This document shows positions 37,606 to 45,766 of a stretch of DNA of 64,000 nt, piece by piece (position 1 is the stretch's first letter; each line of letters begins with the position of its first letter). This DNA is from Paraneptunicella aestuarii (GTDB lineage: Bacteria > Pseudomonadota > Gammaproteobacteria > Enterobacterales > Alteromonadaceae). The notes under the pieces are model-generated. The model was not told where the DNA came from, ran no database searches, and worked only from the letters and a program-made list of their open reading frames with translations. The stretch is from NCBI RefSeq assembly GCF_019900845.1, contig NZ_CP074570.1, forward strand, positions 3,410,001 to 3,474,000, in the 5' to 3' direction. The translations under genes and the position numbers were made by a program.

Positions 37606-38490
37606 ATGAGTAAAAAAGTCGCATTTATTGGACTCGGCGTAATGGGATACCCCATGGCTGGATACCTTAGCAAAGCCGGACATCAGGTAACTGTATACAA
37701 CCGTACTTCCTCAAAAGCCCAACAATGGACTAACCAATATCAGGGAAGCATTGCCACCACTCCTGCAGAAGCAGCTCAAAACGCAGATTTTGTTTTTGCC
37801 TGCGTAGGAAACGACAACGACCTCCGCGAAGTAACAATCGGGGAGCATGGCGCTTTTCAATCCATGCGAAAGGGTTCCATTTTTATTGACCACACCACCA
37901 CTTCGGCAGCCGTTGCCAGAGAATTGGCGAGCATCAGCGCCAGTAAAGGCATTGGATTCCTGGATGCCCCCGTGTCCGGTGGTCAAGCTGGTGCTGAAAA
38001 CGGCGCCCTTACCGTCATGGTTGGCGGTGAACAAGCTCACTACGACGCAGCAGAACCGCTTATCGCTTGTTTCAGCAAAATGTGCAAACGCCTGGGAGAA
38101 ACAGGTAAAGGCCAACTGACCAAAATGGTCAACCAAATCTGTATAGCTGGAGTATTACAAGGCTTATCAGAAGCCATGCACTTCGCCAAAGCCAGCGGAT
38201 TAAATACCGACGAAGTAGTTGAAGTTATCTCCAAAGGTGCCGCACAATCATGGCAAATGGAAAACCGCGCTTCAACAATGGTAAAAAATGAATTTGATTT
38301 TGGCTTCGCCGTTGACTGGATGCGTAAAGACCTGGGAATAGTGCTGGACGAATCGCGACGTAACGGCACTCACCTGCCACTAACAGCCCTGGTTGACCAA
38401 TTCTACGGTGAAGTACAATCACTAGGCGGCGGTCGTTGGGACACATCAAGCCTGATAGCTGTACTAGAGAAAATTAAACATAACAACTAA
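37606..38490 (+). CDS. 3-hydroxyisobutyrate dehydrogenase-like NAD(P)-dependent oxidoreductase
   Basis: The protein has 294 residues from the ATG at 37606; a TTG 39 nt upstream would add an unnatural leader. The N-terminal Rossmann domain starts KVAFIGLGVMGYPMAGYL (GxGxMG). It also contains the family substrate motif LDAPVSGGQAGAENGALT (about 125-143) and GKGQLTKMVNQI with the catalytic Lys, near residue 170. The family includes MmsB, GarR and succinic-semialdehyde reductases, so the exact substrate is not determined. It lies apart from other catabolic genes. Confidence 0.9.
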   Translation: MSKKVAFIGLGVMGYPMAGYLSKAGHQVTVYNRTSSKAQQWTNQYQGSIATTPAEAAQNADFVFACVGNDNDLREVTIGEHGAFQSMRKGSIFIDHTTTSAAVARELASISASKGIGFLDAPVSGGQAGAENGALTVMVGGEQAHYDAAEPLIACFSKMCKRLGETGKGQLTKMVNQICIAGVLQGLSEAMHFAKASGLNTDEVVEVISKGAAQSWQMENRASTMVKNEFDFGFAVDWMRKDLGIVLDESRRNGTHLPLTALVDQFYGEVQSLGGGRWDTSSLIAVLEKIKHNN

Positions 38491-38499
38491 TGCTAACCA

Positions 38500-38531
38500 G
38501 CCGAAGTCGATGTAAATCCAAAGACTTCGGC
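38500..38531. terminator. Inverted repeat downstream of the dehydrogenase gene
   Basis: GCCGAAGTC (38500-38508) and GACTTCGGC (38523-38531) form a perfect 9-bp stem with a 14-nt loop, 10 nt after the stop codon. There is no T-run, so termination is only likely. Confidence 0.5.
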
Positions 38532-38696
38532 AACTTTCACCTTAATAAACAGCATAGTTGATGCAAATTTATCCGCTTGAATAGCCCAGCAACAGCACAA
38601 TGGTGACAAGCCAATAAAAACTGCTTATACTTCGCACCGTTTTTTATGTACCGGTTCTGGCGCAATTCAAATAAAAAGCACGTTACATTTCAAAAT

Positions 38697-38773
38697 GGCC
38701 CTATAGCTCAGTTGGTTAGAGCATCCGACTCATAATCGGCAGGTCCCCTGTTCAAGTCAGGGTGGGGCCACCA
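38697..38773 (+). tRNA. tRNA with CAT anticodon (Met elongator or lysidine-modified Ile2)
   Basis: The 77-nt cloverleaf has acceptor arms GGCCCTA/TGGGGCC with encoded CCA. It has D-arm AGCTCAGTTGGTTAGAGC, anticodon loop CTCATAA, T-arm CCCTG-TTCAAGT-CAGGG and discriminator A. The anticodon is CAT. It is not the initiator, because the first pair G1-C72 is formed. The GGCC...GGCC acceptor resembles E. coli tRNA-Ile2 more than the Met elongator, so it may be read by TilS. Unknown cassettes and a broken integrase follow it. Confidence 0.95.
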
Positions 38774-38859
38774 TTCACAGCAAGACATTCAAGCGTAGTA
38801 AACACTAACAAAATTACATTAAATAGTTATTTATAGCATATTTATAGCAGACTAAACAT

Positions 38860-39243
38860 TTACTTGAATTTGGACTGTTTCACGAACAGCCTATACAGCA
38901 AACTACCATTAAAAATGACAAAGGCTGCTAAAGCATAAACGACCATAACATACAGAGTGTCATCTACATCAAAGTTCCAGACTGCAATTTCGCTTGACGA
39001 AATGACCTTTACTGCTGAAGGAAGGTTGATGTAGAACAGTACAAAAAATGCAACGAATATGGGTAGTACTGTTCCGTATAAAGTTTTATTGATTTTTTCT
39101 CGGCATCTCTTCTTTGCACTGTCCCCTGACGTAGCCTCATCCTGGTTTAAAGCTTCCGTAATTTTTGGCCAAGCCAGATTAAAAAGGAATGTTACGAGAG
39201 TAAGCAGTAAGCCCGATACTGCAACAATGTCATTCAACTTCAT
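38860..39243 (-). CDS. Three-helix membrane protein of an unknown two-gene cassette
   Basis: The protein has 127 residues with three predicted membrane helices: DIVAVSGLLLTLVTFLFNLAW (about 5-25), YGTVLPIFVAFFVLFYINL (about 56-75) and LYVMVVYALAAFVIFNGSLLY (about 98-118). A charged cytosolic loop (NQDEATSGDSAKKRCREK) sits between helices 1 and 2. The gene starts 14 nt inside the end of the 39230-39802 gene, so the two are translationally coupled. I do not recognise the family. The position beside a tRNA and integrase remnants points to accessory cargo. Confidence 0.7.
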   Translation of the reverse strand: MKLNDIVAVSGLLLTLVTFLFNLAWPKITEALNQDEATSGDSAKKRCREKINKTLYGTVLPIFVAFFVLFYINLPSAVKVISSSEIAVWNFDVDDTLYVMVVYALAAFVIFNGSLLYRLFVKQSKFK

Positions 39244-39802
39244 TTAGGCTCAGCTCCCGACAAAGTAGTGCGTGAGAGTCCTCACTGATCTCAAATTGGC
39301 CAGCACTGCCTTTTCTCTTAGTAATAGGCTTATAAGTTGGCTCGTTCTGCGTAATGAGCATATTAAGCTCGTCTTTTACAACATCAGAGTTTATGACAAC
39401 TAGATACATTTCATTGGCGTACTCGGCTGACTCGATAACTGTCTTCATTGTACTGAGGAGGACGTCGTCTAACTTATGCCTAAATCGAGAAACTGTATTT
39501 TTTAGAAGTGTCTTGCTTTGACTTTGCGTTAACTGGAAAATTGTTGATATCTGAGACTCGGTCGGAAGACTCTCCGCAAAATAGCTTTGGATTAAATAAA
39601 GCAATCTATCTTGCTTTGCTTCATCTGCTCTATTTGGCATTCCACCTTCGACGAGCATTGTTAAATATTCTGTAAGCGATGCCTTCGCGATTTTGTTTAA
39701 AGCACCTTGAATATCCTGGTCATTAATCTTTAAAGTCTTCTTTATCAGCTCTTTCTGTTCTAGTTCAAATTCATTGTCATCAATATGGAAAGTAATCTCC
39801 AT
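39230..39802 (-). CDS. Soluble protein of an unknown two-gene cassette
   Basis: This acidic 190-residue protein has no signal peptide. The N-terminus is a short beta segment (MEITFHIDDNEFELE). Several predicted helices follow (KASLTEYLTMLVEGGMPN, LLYLIQSYFAESLP) with FQLTQSQSKTLLKNTVSRFRHKL, which resembles a helix-turn-helix or helical adaptor. A Lys/Arg patch lies near 162 (KPITKRKGS). It shows no match to a family I know. It overlaps the membrane protein gene by 14 nt and is preceded by a 10-bp inverted repeat at 39880-39927. A regulator or sensor coupled to a membrane partner is conceivable, but this is inference. Confidence 0.65.
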   Translation of the reverse strand: MEITFHIDDNEFELEQKELIKKTLKINDQDIQGALNKIAKASLTEYLTMLVEGGMPNRADEAKQDRLLYLIQSYFAESLPTESQISTIFQLTQSQSKTLLKNTVSRFRHKLDDVLLSTMKTVIESAEYANEMYLVVINSDVVKDELNMLITQNEPTYKPITKRKGSAGQFEISEDSHALLCRELSLNEVE

Positions 39803-39879
39803 TTCTGCCCCTTATGTGTAACAGTTGTATTAATGCGAATTTTCAGCATGCCCGTTTTTAATCCCATACCAATCATTCA

Positions 39880-39927
39880 AGTAATTTGAATTTTCCCAAT
39901 ATTAGCAATAGTTTAAATCAAATTACT
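39880..39927. repeat. Inverted repeat upstream of the unknown cassette
   Basis: AGTAATTTGA (39880-39889) and TCAAATTACT (39918-39927) are perfect 10-bp arms with a 28-nt spacer, about 80-125 bp upstream of the cassette start. They may be an operator for the cassette or a recombination footprint. Confidence 0.5.
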
Positions 39928-40144
39928 AGCCTCTTATTCATATGGCATATTTTGGAAAGCAAGAATTGGGATTTATACCTCCCTGCAAATTTGAATCATC
40001 CACTTAAATATCAACGAGTTAAATCATTACCACCTATAAAAAAAGAGAGTCACATTAAGTAAAATGGATAATAATAACCACTTAATAAACATAATTTCAT
40101 TATGGTTTGTATATATACATACTTGTAATGAAGAAGGGAATCAC

Positions 40145-40346
40145 ATGTCGCTGTTTATTGAATCCGTGCGGGCAGAACTAAGAGTAAAGCACTACAGCCT
40201 ACAAACCGAAAAATCATATTTAGCCTGGATCAGGCGCTTCATTCGATTTCATGACCTAAAACACCCAAAAAGCTCTCTTCAACTCTGAGATTGAGCAATT
40301 TCTCAGCCATCTAAGTCTGAACCGCCAAGTAAAAGAAAATGAATAG
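40145..40346 (+). pseudogene. Remnant of an integron-type tyrosine integrase (N-terminal SAM-like domain)
   Basis: The ATG at 40145 has AAGGGA upstream. The fragment reads SVRAELRVKHYSLQTEKSYL, then WIRRFIRFHDLKHPK, which is the N-terminal core-binding domain of IntI-like integrases. The frame then breaks. A +1 shift continues the family sequence as EIEQFLSHLSLNRQVKEN up to the stop at 40344. The catalytic half with the R-H-R-Y residues is absent, so it is a broken, truncated gene. It marks the end of a decayed mobile element beside the tRNA. Confidence 0.85.
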
Positions 40347-40361
40347 TTGAGATTGGGAAGC

Positions 40362-40525
40362 TCAAGCTTCCCCCAAGTGACTTTGTTTAAAAAAACCATC
40401 AAGCCAATTATCAAGATCCTCTCTCAAGTAACGAACAGATCGACCAATCTTGATAAACCTAGGTACAGGAGTTTGAATCGCCCCGGGTTTGCCGGAGACT
40501 CAATAACCTGAGAAACTGGAGTCAT
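40362..40525 (-). pseudogene. Remnant of an AlpA/excisionase-like HTH gene
   Basis: On the minus strand an ATG at 40525 opens a short frame (MTPVSQVIESPANPG). The recognisable part reads on in a shifted frame as TPVPRFIKIGRSVRYLREDL followed by DNWLDGFFKQ and the stop at 40362. FIKIGRSVRYLREDLDNW-type sequences are typical of AlpA/excisionase-like small HTH proteins of prophages and islands. The frame break suggests decay. It lies 15 nt from the integrase remnant, in convergent orientation. Confidence 0.65.
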
Positions 40526-40616
40526 GAAAAAAGCTGGCGCTCCTAACAAGCCACCAGCCTTTATCCAATCTGCTTTAAAAATGAAAATAGAAAGCAATAA
40601 TTCAAAGAATCAGCAA

Positions 40617-42155
40617 TTAGCCAGCCAGCATTCTTCTTTCAACGTCTTTCATGATCTCGCAAGCCGGTTTTAACACTCGCGCCAAACGAGATTGTTCTTT
40701 ATCATGAACGGTCAGAGCGTCAAGAAACAGGTTAGCAACTCGTTTTTTCTTCTCGGATTCTGTGCCATCAGCTTGAAGAGCTTGCAGTTTAAGATCCAGA
40801 TTTTCCAGAACACAGCCATAGTTACCCAGTCTCTTGGTGTATTCAGAAGACACGCAGGTCTTTTTCACATTTGAATTATTCAGGAAACTAAACCCTAAAT
40901 TTAAATAGTGGTAAATGTCTCGATGCCAGGTAGATAAATCATCATTTACCCAGGGACTATCGCAACCCGCAATCGCCTGACCAGGTTGATTAGACGTTTG
41001 CGTATAGAGCGCCGCCTTGGCTGGTGGAACCCATGACTCACCTCGCCCTAAATGGGAAGACGAGGGTGGAAACCCGGTTGCATACATATAGGTAGTACAA
41101 GGAAAACAAGAAGAAATTTTTGTTGTTTGGCTACCAGTAGAAAGTTCAAAAGGTTCAGTCCAAGGACCACATTCACGACATTTTTGGATGGCGGAACACA
41201 TGCCATGTACGTAACCCACTAAATGACTACCTTCCTGTTGCACTGGGTCGCCGGCTGTCCAGGTTCCCATGCCTTCTTTAACATCGTTCGATAAATTGAT
41301 TTGCGAGTTTGGAGAGTCTGCGCCCACTAATTGCCAATAATGTCCTTCAGGATCCCCTTTCCAGCGTTCACCATTTTCATTCTTCACTTTTACACGAATG
41401 GTAGGCTGCAATATCTTTTCTTCATTCACAGAGTCATGAATCACCCCTGTGTACGCCCCTCTTCCTTCGTAGATTTTTCCCCAGTTTTCACTAGATTTGG
41501 CCCCCTGAACCACTTCTGCCGTTTTCTCTAGTTCAATAGCCTGACGTTCTTTGTAGTACGAATGAGCCCCACCTTGAACACCGCTAATTAGCTCGCCTGC
41601 GCCACCATGAACAGATTGCCCATCTTGCAGATAACGCCCCATGTCCTTATCAATTTTACTCAACGTATAAGAAACACCATCCAGCACATTCATAAATTGT
41701 GATGCTTCCGCCACCAAACTCTCATCTTTAAGAGCAAACGCAATGGTTTTGATGTCTGCTTCCAATACACCACGACGTTCAGTATCCGCTCTTCTGGTAC
41801 TTTCCCAATAGGTTAATCCTCCTTCACGAATTCGGGTCTTAACCTCTTCCAACTCCCTTTTTAAATGCTCTAAAAGCGCTTCATCATTGAGACCAAGCGC
41901 ACTATAACGCTGACGGACTTTGACAATATCGTTAACCGCTTTTTCAATTTCTTCCAGAACATTGGGAGACTCACGCTCATAATCAAATTGACAAGGTTGA
42001 CCAAGATGATAACGAGTTGCAGTAAAGCCAAGGATAACACTGACCACAATGGCATCGGCTTCTTTCTTGTAGATGTCTTTAAAAGATAATGTTCCATTAT
42101 CGACATTCACGGGAACATTCAATCCCGCTTTTAATATGGTATTAGGCATAACCAC
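40617..42155 (-). CDS. Large cysteine-containing protein of unknown function
   Basis: The protein has 512 residues. The N-terminus is VMPNTILKAGLNVPVNVDNG, with no signal peptide. A charged, probably coiled-coil segment (about 75-145, NDEALLEHLKRELEEVKTRI) follows. The middle has four Cys near CSAIQKCREC and CFPC (about 320-355), in the context SSCFPCTTYMYATGFPPS, which could bind zinc or form disulfides. The C-terminal third is helical. I find no match to a family I know. It stands alone beside the tRNA-proximal remnants and is probably island cargo. A secreted effector or toxin is possible, but nothing in the sequence proves it. Confidence 0.7.
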   Translation of the reverse strand: MVMPNTILKAGLNVPVNVDNGTLSFKDIYKKEADAIVVSVILGFTATRYHLGQPCQFDYERESPNVLEEIEKAVNDIVKVRQRYSALGLNDEALLEHLKRELEEVKTRIREGGLTYWESTRRADTERRGVLEADIKTIAFALKDESLVAEASQFMNVLDGVSYTLSKIDKDMGRYLQDGQSVHGGAGELISGVQGGAHSYYKERQAIELEKTAEVVQGAKSSENWGKIYEGRGAYTGVIHDSVNEEKILQPTIRVKVKNENGERWKGDPEGHYWQLVGADSPNSQINLSNDVKEGMGTWTAGDPVQQEGSHLVGYVHGMCSAIQKCRECGPWTEPFELSTGSQTTKISSCFPCTTYMYATGFPPSSSHLGRGESWVPPAKAALYTQTSNQPGQAIAGCDSPWVNDDLSTWHRDIYHYLNLGFSFLNNSNVKKTCVSSEYTKRLGNYGCVLENLDLKLQALQADGTESEKKKRVANLFLDALTVHDKEQSRLARVLKPACEIMKDVERRMLAG

Positions 42156-42523
42156 TCCTGATTTTTGATTGCTAATTTCATCTCAGGAGACTGTTTCATT
42201 TTCACGAATACATATCGCGTTATTACAGGCTAAAAATGCGTTGATTCATACTAAAGTTAAGAATTATCAGTCAGCTATAAAAATATTGCCTGAACACTAC
42301 AAGCTGGCGGATATCATCAATGGCATGAATATGGGTGATTTGCAGCCAATCAAATGCAAAATAATTTTTCGACGATCTGTATCCAAATGGAGATAAATAC
42401 AAGGCAAAATCGTCAAAAAACGCCAATTCCTCCGAAAGCTTCAACATTTTAAACTTTGCATTTCACATATTTAGCGTATATTTACCACTCTTCAAACAAA
42501 GCAAATATTAAAGGATTACTCGC
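42156..42523. other. Divergent intergenic region
   Basis: This is the region between the 512-residue gene and the envelope cluster. It contains a weak 75-codon frame (42169-42396) without a clear ribosome-binding site or recognisable content, which I do not call. A promoter for each side must lie here. Confidence 0.4.
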
Positions 42524-42745
42524 ATGCAATACGATGAATATAAAGTCATACATGTCGTTGAAGGTGGTTGTGGAACTCTTCTATTAGGCTCCAGTGGTCT
42601 CCCTCTAAAAAAAATGGAATCAACGTTAAACGCAGAAGCGGCCAATGGTTGGCAGCTTGTATTTCAGGTTATTGAAAACAAGCGTTTCATGTTGTTCTGG
42701 ACCCGTGAAGCCATCATTGTGACACTAGGCAGAAAGCATGGTTAA
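42524..42745 (+). CDS. DUF4177-like small protein
   Basis: The protein has 73 residues with the pattern YDEYKVIHVVEGG, then LKKMESTLNAEAANGWQLVF, and a final strand pair RFMLFWTREAIIVTLGR. This is the layout of DUF4177-type small proteins, where W is conserved in GW(Q/E)LV. It overlaps the YidD-like gene by 8 nt and opens a four-gene cluster. Its function is unknown. It may be a small regulator or chaperone for the envelope proteins downstream. Confidence 0.7.
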   Translation: MQYDEYKVIHVVEGGCGTLLLGSSGLPLKKMESTLNAEAANGWQLVFQVIENKRFMLFWTREAIIVTLGRKHG

Positions 42746-42962
42746 AAACCTGATTCTACGAAGCATTCGTAAATATCAGGCAACTGGAGGTTCAAAAAAG
42801 CATTTCAATATTGAATGCAATTTTGAACCTTCCTGTTCTGAATATACTTATCAAGCTATAGCCAAATATGGTGTATTGAAGGGATGCTCTTTGGGATTAA
42901 AGCGTATCAAGCGCTGCAATGATCCTGATTGTATTCACAAAATATCCGACCCACTCATTTAA
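42738..42962 (+). CDS. YidD-like membrane protein insertion factor family protein
   Basis: The protein has 74 residues with the YidD core FEPSCSEYTYQAIAKYGVLKG (Cys in PSCSxY), followed by LGLKRIKRCNDPDC. The conserved YidD pattern is CRFxPSCSxYxxxAIxxHGxxKGxxL. The usual YidD lies in the rpmH-rnpA-yidC cluster. This one sits in an envelope cluster, so it is likely a paralogue with a changed C-terminus (HKISDPLI). The product should be an amphipathic inner-membrane-associated protein. Confidence 0.75.
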   Translation: MVKNLILRSIRKYQATGGSKKHFNIECNFEPSCSEYTYQAIAKYGVLKGCSLGLKRIKRCNDPDCIHKISDPLI

Positions 42963-42977
42963 CAGCCGGAGGTGTAT

Positions 42978-43373
42978 ATGGACATGGAAACTCTACAACA
43001 GGAAGAAGATGCGCTAAGAAAAGAGATCTCGCAACTCCCCCCTGAAGCCAAAAAACATTATTACGAACTTGAGAAGCAATGCGTCAAAGACCCAGACACT
43101 TATGCTGTGCTGAACTGGTTTTTCGCAGCAGGGTTGCATCACTTTTATCTCGGCAATACCGGGCGTGGAGCGATTAACGCTGTAATCATGCTTATCGGTT
43201 TATTGATGATCCAAACCTTTGGCATTTTCCTTATTCTTCTTGTCATCATCATTGAATTACCGCAGCTTTTTAAAAGCCAAAGCATCGTTTATCAATACAA
43301 TAACAACGTAATGCGACGGCTTCTGGCAGAAGTGAAAAATGAAGTAGAGGAAGCCAAGCACCATGACTATTAA
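42978..43373 (+). CDS. TM2-domain membrane protein
   Basis: The protein has 131 residues from the ATG at 42978, which is 5 nt after CCGGAGG. An N-terminal charged helix (residues 1-45) precedes the TM2 domain (AVLNWFFAAGLHHFYLGNTGRG, two membrane helices). A third, more hydrophobic segment follows (FGIFLILLVIIIELPQL). TM2 proteins are found across bacteria and their function is mostly unknown. The gene overlaps the M48 peptidase gene by 11 nt, so the two are coupled. Confidence 0.85.
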   Translation: MDMETLQQEEDALRKEISQLPPEAKKHYYELEKQCVKDPDTYAVLNWFFAAGLHHFYLGNTGRGAINAVIMLIGLLMIQTFGIFLILLVIIIELPQLFKSQSIVYQYNNNVMRRLLAEVKNEVEEAKHHDY

Positions 43374-44106
43374 TGACAACCGCACCTGGTTAACCATTAT
43401 TCTTGTCGCTCTTCTCACTATTGCTGTATCTGTGTACCAATTTTTTGTCGTAGGTGTTCCCTATCTTTCCGAACAAATTGCCAGCGCACTGCCAGCAAAA
43501 GCTTATGAATATGTCGATGAGGCAGCTTTAAAATCATTGTCAGATTCAGATTTCAAACCCTCAAAGCTAAGCGACGAAAGACAAAATGAAATTAAAGCCC
43601 TCTTCACCAGGCTAACCGAAAACCTGGATACCGAAAGGCAATTTCAACTGAAATTTAAAAGCTGGGAAGAAAAACCCAATGCCTTCGCCTTTGCCAATGG
43701 CACTATAGTAATGACAGATAAAATGATTGAGCTGGCAGAAAACGATCAGGAAATAGAAGCCATTTTGCTCCATGAAATAGGACATGTTACTCACAATCAT
43801 GTTATGGAAAATCTGGTTGGGATGTCGGTTGTCTCTGTCACTGTTTCGCTGATTATTGGTGATATATCAGCCTTATCGGATATTCTAGTGCAAGGTGCTA
43901 CATTTGGAATTTCACTTAACTATTCAAGGGATGCCGAATTGGAAGCTGACCATTATGCATCTGAAAAGTTGACTGAGATTTATGGCAATACCGAGGCGAT
44001 TGTTTCTATTTTTAGCAAGTTGAAAGAGTTTGAAGACGACTCACAATCCTGGTTGAGCACTCACCCTGATTTAGATGATCGCATTCAGATAATGCAACAG
44101 CATTAA
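43363..44106 (+). CDS. M48-family membrane-anchored zinc metallopeptidase
   Basis: The protein has 247 residues with an N-terminal membrane helix (TWLTIILVALLTIAVSVYQF, about 9-28). The catalytic motif LLHEIGHVTHNH carries His137-Glu138-x2-His141. The third ligand Glu194 is in ELEADHYASE. This is the M48 (HtpX/LoiP/BepA-like) fold, without the TPR repeats of BepA. Such enzymes degrade misfolded envelope proteins. It is the fourth gene of the cluster with the DUF4177-like, YidD-like and TM2 genes. Confidence 0.9.
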   Translation: MTINDNRTWLTIILVALLTIAVSVYQFFVVGVPYLSEQIASALPAKAYEYVDEAALKSLSDSDFKPSKLSDERQNEIKALFTRLTENLDTERQFQLKFKSWEEKPNAFAFANGTIVMTDKMIELAENDQEIEAILLHEIGHVTHNHVMENLVGMSVVSVTVSLIIGDISALSDILVQGATFGISLNYSRDAELEADHYASEKLTEIYGNTEAIVSIFSKLKEFEDDSQSWLSTHPDLDDRIQIMQQH

Positions 44107-44351
44107 TCATCATTCAAAATTTGTAAATAGACCATAGAGTTACATTTACCCTCGCAGGCAACTTAAGTACAATATTGTGCGCACAAAAACAGCATAAAGA
44201 GTAAAACGCGAATAAATAAAGCGTGATTAAACGTTGCCTGCAGCTTCATTTTCCTCGCATACAAAACCTGAGCTGTACTTGGTTTTTATGGTTGTCGAGA
44301 GTTGGCTTTAACCCAAACGGAATAACAAAACGCCTGGAAAACCAGATACCT

Positions 44352-45626
44352 ATGCCTAAACGCAAACTCTCATCAACCGATCTCGTTGGTTTCTATATTT
44401 CATCCATCCTGGGAGCTGGCATTCTGGTCATACCGGGCATCGCAGCCCAACTAGCCGGCCCAGCATCGATTTTAGCCTGGTTTTTATTAATTATCGGTAC
44501 GATCCCTATTGCCCTCACCTTCACCATTATTGCTGGGCGTTATCCCGGCCATGGCGGCATAACAACAATCATTTACCCGGGTCTGGGTGTTACCATTGGT
44601 AAAAGTGCTGCGTTAATGCTTGGGTTAACCATGATCATTGGCAACCCCTTTAGTGGATTGGCTGCTACAAGCTATTTAAGTGAGCTGATTGCCATTCCAG
44701 AAGGCTGGCCTTTTGCCACCGTTGCCTACGGCTTTCTACTGCTCAGTGTGGCGTATAATTTTATGCCACTGAAATCTTCTGCTCTTGGGCAACGAATACT
44801 CACCGCCAGTATCATTTTGATCTTGCTGATCGTCTGCTTGCTTGGACTGCCGAATGTCGAAACCAGCCGCTTACAGCCCTTTATGCCACATGGTTGGGAT
44901 GGTGTTGCAGGTGCCCTGGTTGTGGGATTCTTTTCGTTCTTGGGTTGGGAAAATGTCGTCGCCATATCAAAAGATGTAAAAGACCCTGTAAACAGCTTTC
45001 GCAAAGCCTTTTGGGTATCTCTTGGCGTTATCGCCCTGCTCTACCTTATGCTAGCCTTCTTTGTAGTAACGGCCGCCCCCACTGATGTCATCAAGGAAAA
45101 AATCACTATTGTTTCTTATTTGTTACCCGTTGGATTAGGTGACTGGGTTGGCAAGTTTGGAGCTATCTTCGCTATCGTCATTATTGTGATCTCCAACAAT
45201 GCCTGGGTTATGGGAGCCGCTCGTTTAATGGTGTCATTATCGCATCAGGAAATACTGCCAAAGAGCATTGCCAAAGAAAACGAACATGGTGTGCCTACCA
45301 ATGCCTTGCTATTTTTAGCCGTGGGATATGCGCTGGCGGTTGCAGCATATCAAGCACTTGGCTTGAGCGAAGAAGATTTATTAGCTTTGGTGAATGCGGT
45401 CTTCGTTATTTTATACAGTTTGGCGTTTTACTCGGGTATTGTGCTGTTTAAACACAAATCGGAAAAGCGATGGGCAATATCAGCATTGCTGCTCTCAATG
45501 GTATTTGCCTTTATCGTTGGTAAAACCCTGATTTGGGCAGTTCTGATCGCCACGGCTTCCTACATTTTGGTATATGGACTAGGTTATCGTAGCCAACAGA
45601 AACTTCAGCTCGAACAATCGGAATAG
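44352..45626 (+). CDS. APC-superfamily amino-acid transporter (YjeH-like)
   Basis: The protein has 424 residues from the ATG at 44352; an upstream GTG frame would add a non-homologous 43-residue leader. It has about 12 membrane helices. The first begins STDLVGFYISSILGAGILVIPG, the G-A-G-I substrate-binding break of APC helix 1. The sequence resembles E. coli YjeH, an exporter of methionine and branched-chain amino acids, but uptake cannot be excluded. It is monocistronic. Confidence 0.85.
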   Translation: MPKRKLSSTDLVGFYISSILGAGILVIPGIAAQLAGPASILAWFLLIIGTIPIALTFTIIAGRYPGHGGITTIIYPGLGVTIGKSAALMLGLTMIIGNPFSGLAATSYLSELIAIPEGWPFATVAYGFLLLSVAYNFMPLKSSALGQRILTASIILILLIVCLLGLPNVETSRLQPFMPHGWDGVAGALVVGFFSFLGWENVVAISKDVKDPVNSFRKAFWVSLGVIALLYLMLAFFVVTAAPTDVIKEKITIVSYLLPVGLGDWVGKFGAIFAIVIIVISNNAWVMGAARLMVSLSHQEILPKSIAKENEHGVPTNALLFLAVGYALAVAAYQALGLSEEDLLALVNAVFVILYSLAFYSGIVLFKHKSEKRWAISALLLSMVFAFIVGKTLIWAVLIATASYILVYGLGYRSQQKLQLEQSE

Positions 45627-45766
45627 CCTCTTACCATAGTGATATACGGCCTCAGATAGCGTTGAAAAATCGAAAGGTATTTGAACTTTCATGCTTTAAC
45701 ACTAATAATCCTATGCGATCTCAAGGCCATTCAATAACGATATAAAGAAGCAAACGGGGAACCTCC

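Noticed and set aside
38697..40620. Direct repeat of the tRNA 3' end as an attachment site
   Set aside because: I looked for the T-arm/acceptor sequence downstream of the tRNA and saw no copy, so the island boundary cannot be claimed.
42169..42396. 75-codon forward frame upstream of the DUF4177-like gene
   Set aside because: No clear ribosome-binding site and no family resemblance, and it sits in the divergent promoter region of the 512-residue gene.
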